Below, one piece after another: positions 61,646 through 64,000 of a DNA stretch of 64,000 nt; within the stretch, counting starts at the first letter, position 1, and each line of letters starts with the position of its first letter. The stretch is taken from contig CALUNH010000005.1 of NCBI GenBank assembly GCA_944321965.1, positions 35,954 through 99,953 on the forward strand, given 5' to 3'. The DNA comes from an uncultured Alistipes sp. GTDB lineage: Bacteria > Bacteroidota > Bacteroidia > Bacteroidales > Rikenellaceae. The translations under genes were made by a program, and so were the position numbers. The notes below the pieces were generated by a model. The model had not been told where the DNA came from and searched no databases. It was given only the letters and a program-made list of their open reading frames with translations.

Positions 61646-61921
61646 ATGATGAAGATTCGTCCCGAATACAGGCTTCGCGAAATGGCCGGGGAGCATGTCG
61701 TCGTGGTCCCCGCGCCCGACGGCGCCGCCGATCTCACGCGCCTCGTCTCGCTCAACGAGTCGGCCTGCTGGCTCTGGGAGAAGCTGCGCGACCGGGCATT
61801 TTCCGAAGAAGAGGCCGCGCAGCTCCTCATCGCGCGTTACGACGTCGCGCCCGAGGTTGCACGGCGCGATGCCCGGGCCTGGATCGAACGACTTGCGGCC
61901 TGCGGAATCATCGGGGATTGA
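61646..61921 (+). CDS. PqqD-family protein (RiPP-recognition-type fold)
   Basis: 91 residues (second ATG at 61649 also possible). The PqqD pattern is clear: REMAGEHVVVVPAPDGAADLTRLVSLNESACWLWEKL, an Arg/Asp-rich turn, then a three-helix part ending LAACGIIGD. In PQQ and other peptide pathways this winged-helix fold holds the precursor peptide for a radical SAM enzyme. Stand-alone members are common in Bacteroidota with unknown partners. No radical SAM maturase is next to it (QueE is far away and unrelated). It lies 7 bp before the Cys-rich secreted protein gene. Confidence 0.85.
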   Translation: MMKIRPEYRLREMAGEHVVVVPAPDGAADLTRLVSLNESACWLWEKLRDRAFSEEEAAQLLIARYDVAPEVARRDARAWIERLAACGIIGD

Positions 61922-61928
61922 CGCCGAC

Positions 61929-62369
61929 ATGAAGCTGAAACGATATATCGCCCTTCTGCTCTGTGCACTCTACGTCTCGGCAACCGCCGGGACGGCTCTG
62001 GCGTCGCTGACCTGCAAGTGCCCGGGTATGAAGGCTCCGGTCGAGCACCGCTGTACGGGTTGCTGCCACCTTTCCGAAAACGGCGGGACGGACCTCCGGG
62101 ACGCCTGTCCGGACTGCTCGCTGAGAACGTCCTGCGGCTGCGAACTCCACTCCACCGAAATCGATCTCTACACGTCGTCGCACTCCGACGACAGCGAAAA
62201 ATACGTCCGGTGCATTGTCGCGGAACTGCCGCCCTCGCTGGCGGCCGAAATTGCGCTGGATACTCCCGTCGGTTCTTCGGCGGGGTATGGCCTGCTCCGC
62301 AATCTCCCGCTTCCCCGCGAGGTATGTCGGACCGTTGCCGGTCTGAGGGCTCCGCCCGTTGCGGCTTGA
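61929..62369 (+). CDS. Secreted Cys-rich protein, probably metal-related
   Basis: 146 residues. Signal peptide MKLKRYIALLLCALYVSATA, cleavage near TALAS. The mature part has eleven cysteines, nine of them within residues 29-71: CKC, C42, CC at 45-46, CPDC, CGC, followed by HSTEIDLYTS and a Cys at 95. The spacing and the following regulator and TonB receptor recall the small Cys-rich secreted proteins found beside metal-linked receptors in Bacteroidota, but I cannot name the family. Copper or zinc binding is inferred from the cysteines only. Confidence 0.75.
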   Translation: MKLKRYIALLLCALYVSATAGTALASLTCKCPGMKAPVEHRCTGCCHLSENGGTDLRDACPDCSLRTSCGCELHSTEIDLYTSSHSDDSEKYVRCIVAELPPSLAAEIALDTPVGSSAGYGLLRNLPLPREVCRTVAGLRAPPVAA

Positions 62370-62501
62370 TCCCGCGCTGCTCCGGATTACTCCGGGACGC
62401 GCCTGTCCCTGCGGCCCCGGCCGTACGGAAAATATCCCGCTTATCATCAACCCGCAACCTTTTGTGCGCCGACGGTGTTCGTCTGGCGCTCATCCCCGAA
62501 A

Positions 62502-62924
62502 ATGAACAGCAGTCATTGTGAAGAGTTCCTGCTGAAGCATGGAATCCGGCCTACGGCCGTCCGAATGCTGGTGCTTGAGGCCATGGAGCGCTTCGAGCAT
62601 ACGTTCAGCCTGTCCGATCTCGAAACCGAGGCCGATACGCTGGACAAATCGTCGATCTTTCGCTCGCTGACTCTTTTTGCGGAGCATCATCTGCTGCATG
62701 TCATCGAGGATGGAAGCGGTGCCACAAAATATTGCCTCTGTCACAACGACCATGCTTGTCGGATCGAGGAACTGCACTGCCATTTCCATTGCGAGGTCTG
62801 CGGGAAGACTTTCTGCCTGGACGATGTTCATATCCCCGTGATCCATTATCCCGCTGGGTACGAAGTCCGGGAAATCAACTATCTGGTCAAGGGACGTTGT
62901 CCCGACTGCCGATCCAAGAGGTGA
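62502..62924 (+). CDS. Fur-family metal-responsive repressor
   Basis: 140 residues from 62502 (MNSSHCEEFLLKHGIRPTAV). Winged helix about 8-80 (KSSIFRSLTLFAEHHLL). The dimerisation part has the metal ligands HCHFHCEVCGKTFCLDD and GRCPDC, the two CxxC pairs of a structural zinc site. Which metal it senses (Fe, Zn or other) cannot be decided from sequence; the Cys-rich protein before it and TonB receptor after it are likely targets. Confidence 0.92.
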   Translation: MNSSHCEEFLLKHGIRPTAVRMLVLEAMERFEHTFSLSDLETEADTLDKSSIFRSLTLFAEHHLLHVIEDGSGATKYCLCHNDHACRIEELHCHFHCEVCGKTFCLDDVHIPVIHYPAGYEVREINYLVKGRCPDCRSKR

Positions 62925-62946
62925 GCCTCGCGCTCCGAAGCGGTAA

Positions 62947-62983
62947 TTTGCAATCGGGTTGCAATTGCGGCTGGCTATCTTTG
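62947..62983 (+). promoter_or_regulatory. TonB-receptor promoter with paired TTGCAA operator candidate
   Basis: TATCTTTG (62976-62983) is the -7 box. Upstream, TTGCAA occurs at 62948-62953 and 62959-62964, 11 bp apart (about one helical turn), forming a short dyad. It is a candidate site for the Fur-family protein encoded just before it. Confidence 0.5.
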
Positions 62984-63008
62984 TCGGCGAAATAAAACCG
63001 AAGATATT

Positions 63009-64000
63009 ATGAAGAAATTACAAACCTTGATGGCTCTTTGTGCCGTGTTGTGCTGCCTGGGAAGCTCCCGCGCCCAGGACCTGCGCGGCGTGGTGCGCGA
63101 CGCCGACAACCAGCCCCTCGTCGGTGCCTCGGTCTACTGGGCCGGCACGACCATCGGCGCAAGCACCGATGCTCAGGGGGCATTCCTCCTTCACCGTGTC
63201 AAGGGCTATGACCGTCTCGTGGCCTCGTACCTCGGTTATGTCAACGATACGATCCGCGTCGAAAACGCGGCGGAACACCTCGATTTCGCACTCCGCGCCG
63301 AAGGCGTCGCGCTGGAGGATGTCGTCGTCGAGGGCGCCATGAGCGGCAACTTCGTCAAACGCGACGGAATCGTCAAGGGCGAGATGATCTCCTTTGCGGG
63401 CCTCTGCAAGATGGCCTGCTGCAACCTCGCCGAATCGTTCGAAAACTCCGCCTCGGTGACCGTCGGCTACAGCGACGCCATCTCCGGGGCCCGGCAGATC
63501 AAGATGCTCGGACTGGCCGGAACCTACACCCAGATCCTCGACGAGAACCGCCCGATCATGCACGGTCTGAGCGCTCCCTACGGGTTGAGCTACACGCCCG
63601 GCATGTGGCTCAATTCGATCCAGGTCTCGAAGGGCGTCGCCTCCGTCACCGCCGGGCACGAGGCCATCACCGGGCAGATCAACCTCGAACACCGCAAGCC
63701 CACCGACGACGAGCGGCTCTTCCTGAACCTCTACCTCGATGACGAACTGCGCCCCGAGATCAATCTTTCGTCGGCCTTCCCCGTGACGAAGGACAAGAAG
63801 CTCACGAGCGTCGTCCTGCTCCACGGTTCGATGGACACCGACGCGCGCAGGATGGACCACAACGACGACGGTTTTCGGGATCTGCCCCTCTCGGATCAGA
63901 TCAACGTGGCGAACAAATGGCTCTATGCTGCCGACAACGGCACGCAGATCCGCTGGGGCTGGAAATTCGTCCAGGAGAACCGCCTCGGCGGAATGCTCGA
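63009..64000 (+). CDS. TonB-dependent receptor, N-terminal part (runs off the right edge)
   Basis: 331 codons are visible. Signal peptide MKKLQTLMALCAVLCCLGSS, then a carboxypeptidase-D-like domain (DLRGVVRDADNQPLVGASVYW) and a plug domain with CKMACCNLAESFENSASVTV and ISGARQIKMLGLAGTYTQIL, followed by the first barrel strands. It is not a SusC type: there is no SusD partner and the plug sequence is that of the group often found with heavy-metal genes in Bacteroidota. The ligand is unknown; the Fur-family gene 84 bp upstream suggests a metal or metal complex. Confidence 0.92.
   Translation, partial: MKKLQTLMALCAVLCCLGSSRAQDLRGVVRDADNQPLVGASVYWAGTTIGASTDAQGAFLLHRVKGYDRLVASYLGYVNDTIRVENAAEHLDFALRAEGVALEDVVVEGAMSGNFVKRDGIVKGEMISFAGLCKMACCNLAESFENSASVTVGYSDAISGARQIKMLGLAGTYTQILDENRPIMHGLSAPYGLSYTPGMWLNSIQVSKGVASVTAGHEAITGQINLEHRKPTDDERLFLNLYLDDELRPEINLSSAFPVTKDKKLTSVVLLHGSMDTDARRMDHNDDGFRDLPLSDQINVANKWLYAADNGTQIRWGWKFVQENRLGGML

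Noticed and set aside
61646-62369. A complete RiPP biosynthesis cluster
   Set aside because: Only a PqqD-like protein and a Cys-rich secreted protein are visible; no modifying enzyme or exporter peptidase. Kept as a speculative finding only.

Overview
The window is a GC-rich chromosomal segment of a gut Bacteroidota, most likely an Alistipes-like member of the Rikenellaceae. The evidence is a SusC/SusD locus with a hybrid two-component regulator, a Bacteroidota-type Rnf operon (rseC-rnfBCDGEA), an S16 with a long Ala/Glu tail, and many promoters matching the Bacteroides pattern TTTG / about 20 bp / TAnnTTTG. The organism name is an inference from gene content. No phage, insertion sequence or CRISPR array was seen.

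Layout. 1-15581: a polysaccharide utilisation locus. On the minus strand are SusC, SusD, a GH16 lipoprotein, a serine-type sulfatase, a GH20 hexosaminidase and the first part of a GH2 beta-galactosidase. A hybrid two-component system is divergent on the plus strand. The enzyme set suggests sulfated Gal/GlcNAc glycans such as mucin O-glycans. 15573-16417: a non-coding array of short hairpins and palindromes between two convergent genes, the most unusual DNA in the window. 16415-20616: translation genes (mnmA, rimM, rpsP, tRNA-Arg, rplU-rpmA) and a META-domain lipoprotein. 20832-29794: housekeeping genes (cysQ-like, trkA, GH3-type adenylating enzyme, deoxynucleoside kinase, rRNA methyltransferase, MerR regulator, Nif3 and its zinc-ribbon partner). 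30390-37761: nadE followed 3 bp later by rseC-rnfBCDGEA. The glutaminase domain of this NadE lacks its catalytic cysteine. 37946-43995: hpt-queE-divIC, thiL, aroQ, pyk and a flippase. 44135-47926: crcB-ackA-ptb-buk, acyl-phosphate energy metabolism. 48031-51104: a response regulator and proBA. 51361-57509: a DUF349 protein, pyrG and yidC. 57675-61576: rlmI-like, a DEDD exonuclease and recQ. 61646-64000: a PqqD-like protein, a Cys-rich secreted protein, a Fur-family regulator and the start of a TonB-dependent receptor, probably a metal-related locus.

A recurring theme is intergenic DNA. Many genes are followed by their own unrelated tandem repeat (periods 14, 16, 38, 45, 62, 100 and 117 bp), and several of these repeats or hairpins begin exactly at the stop codon.
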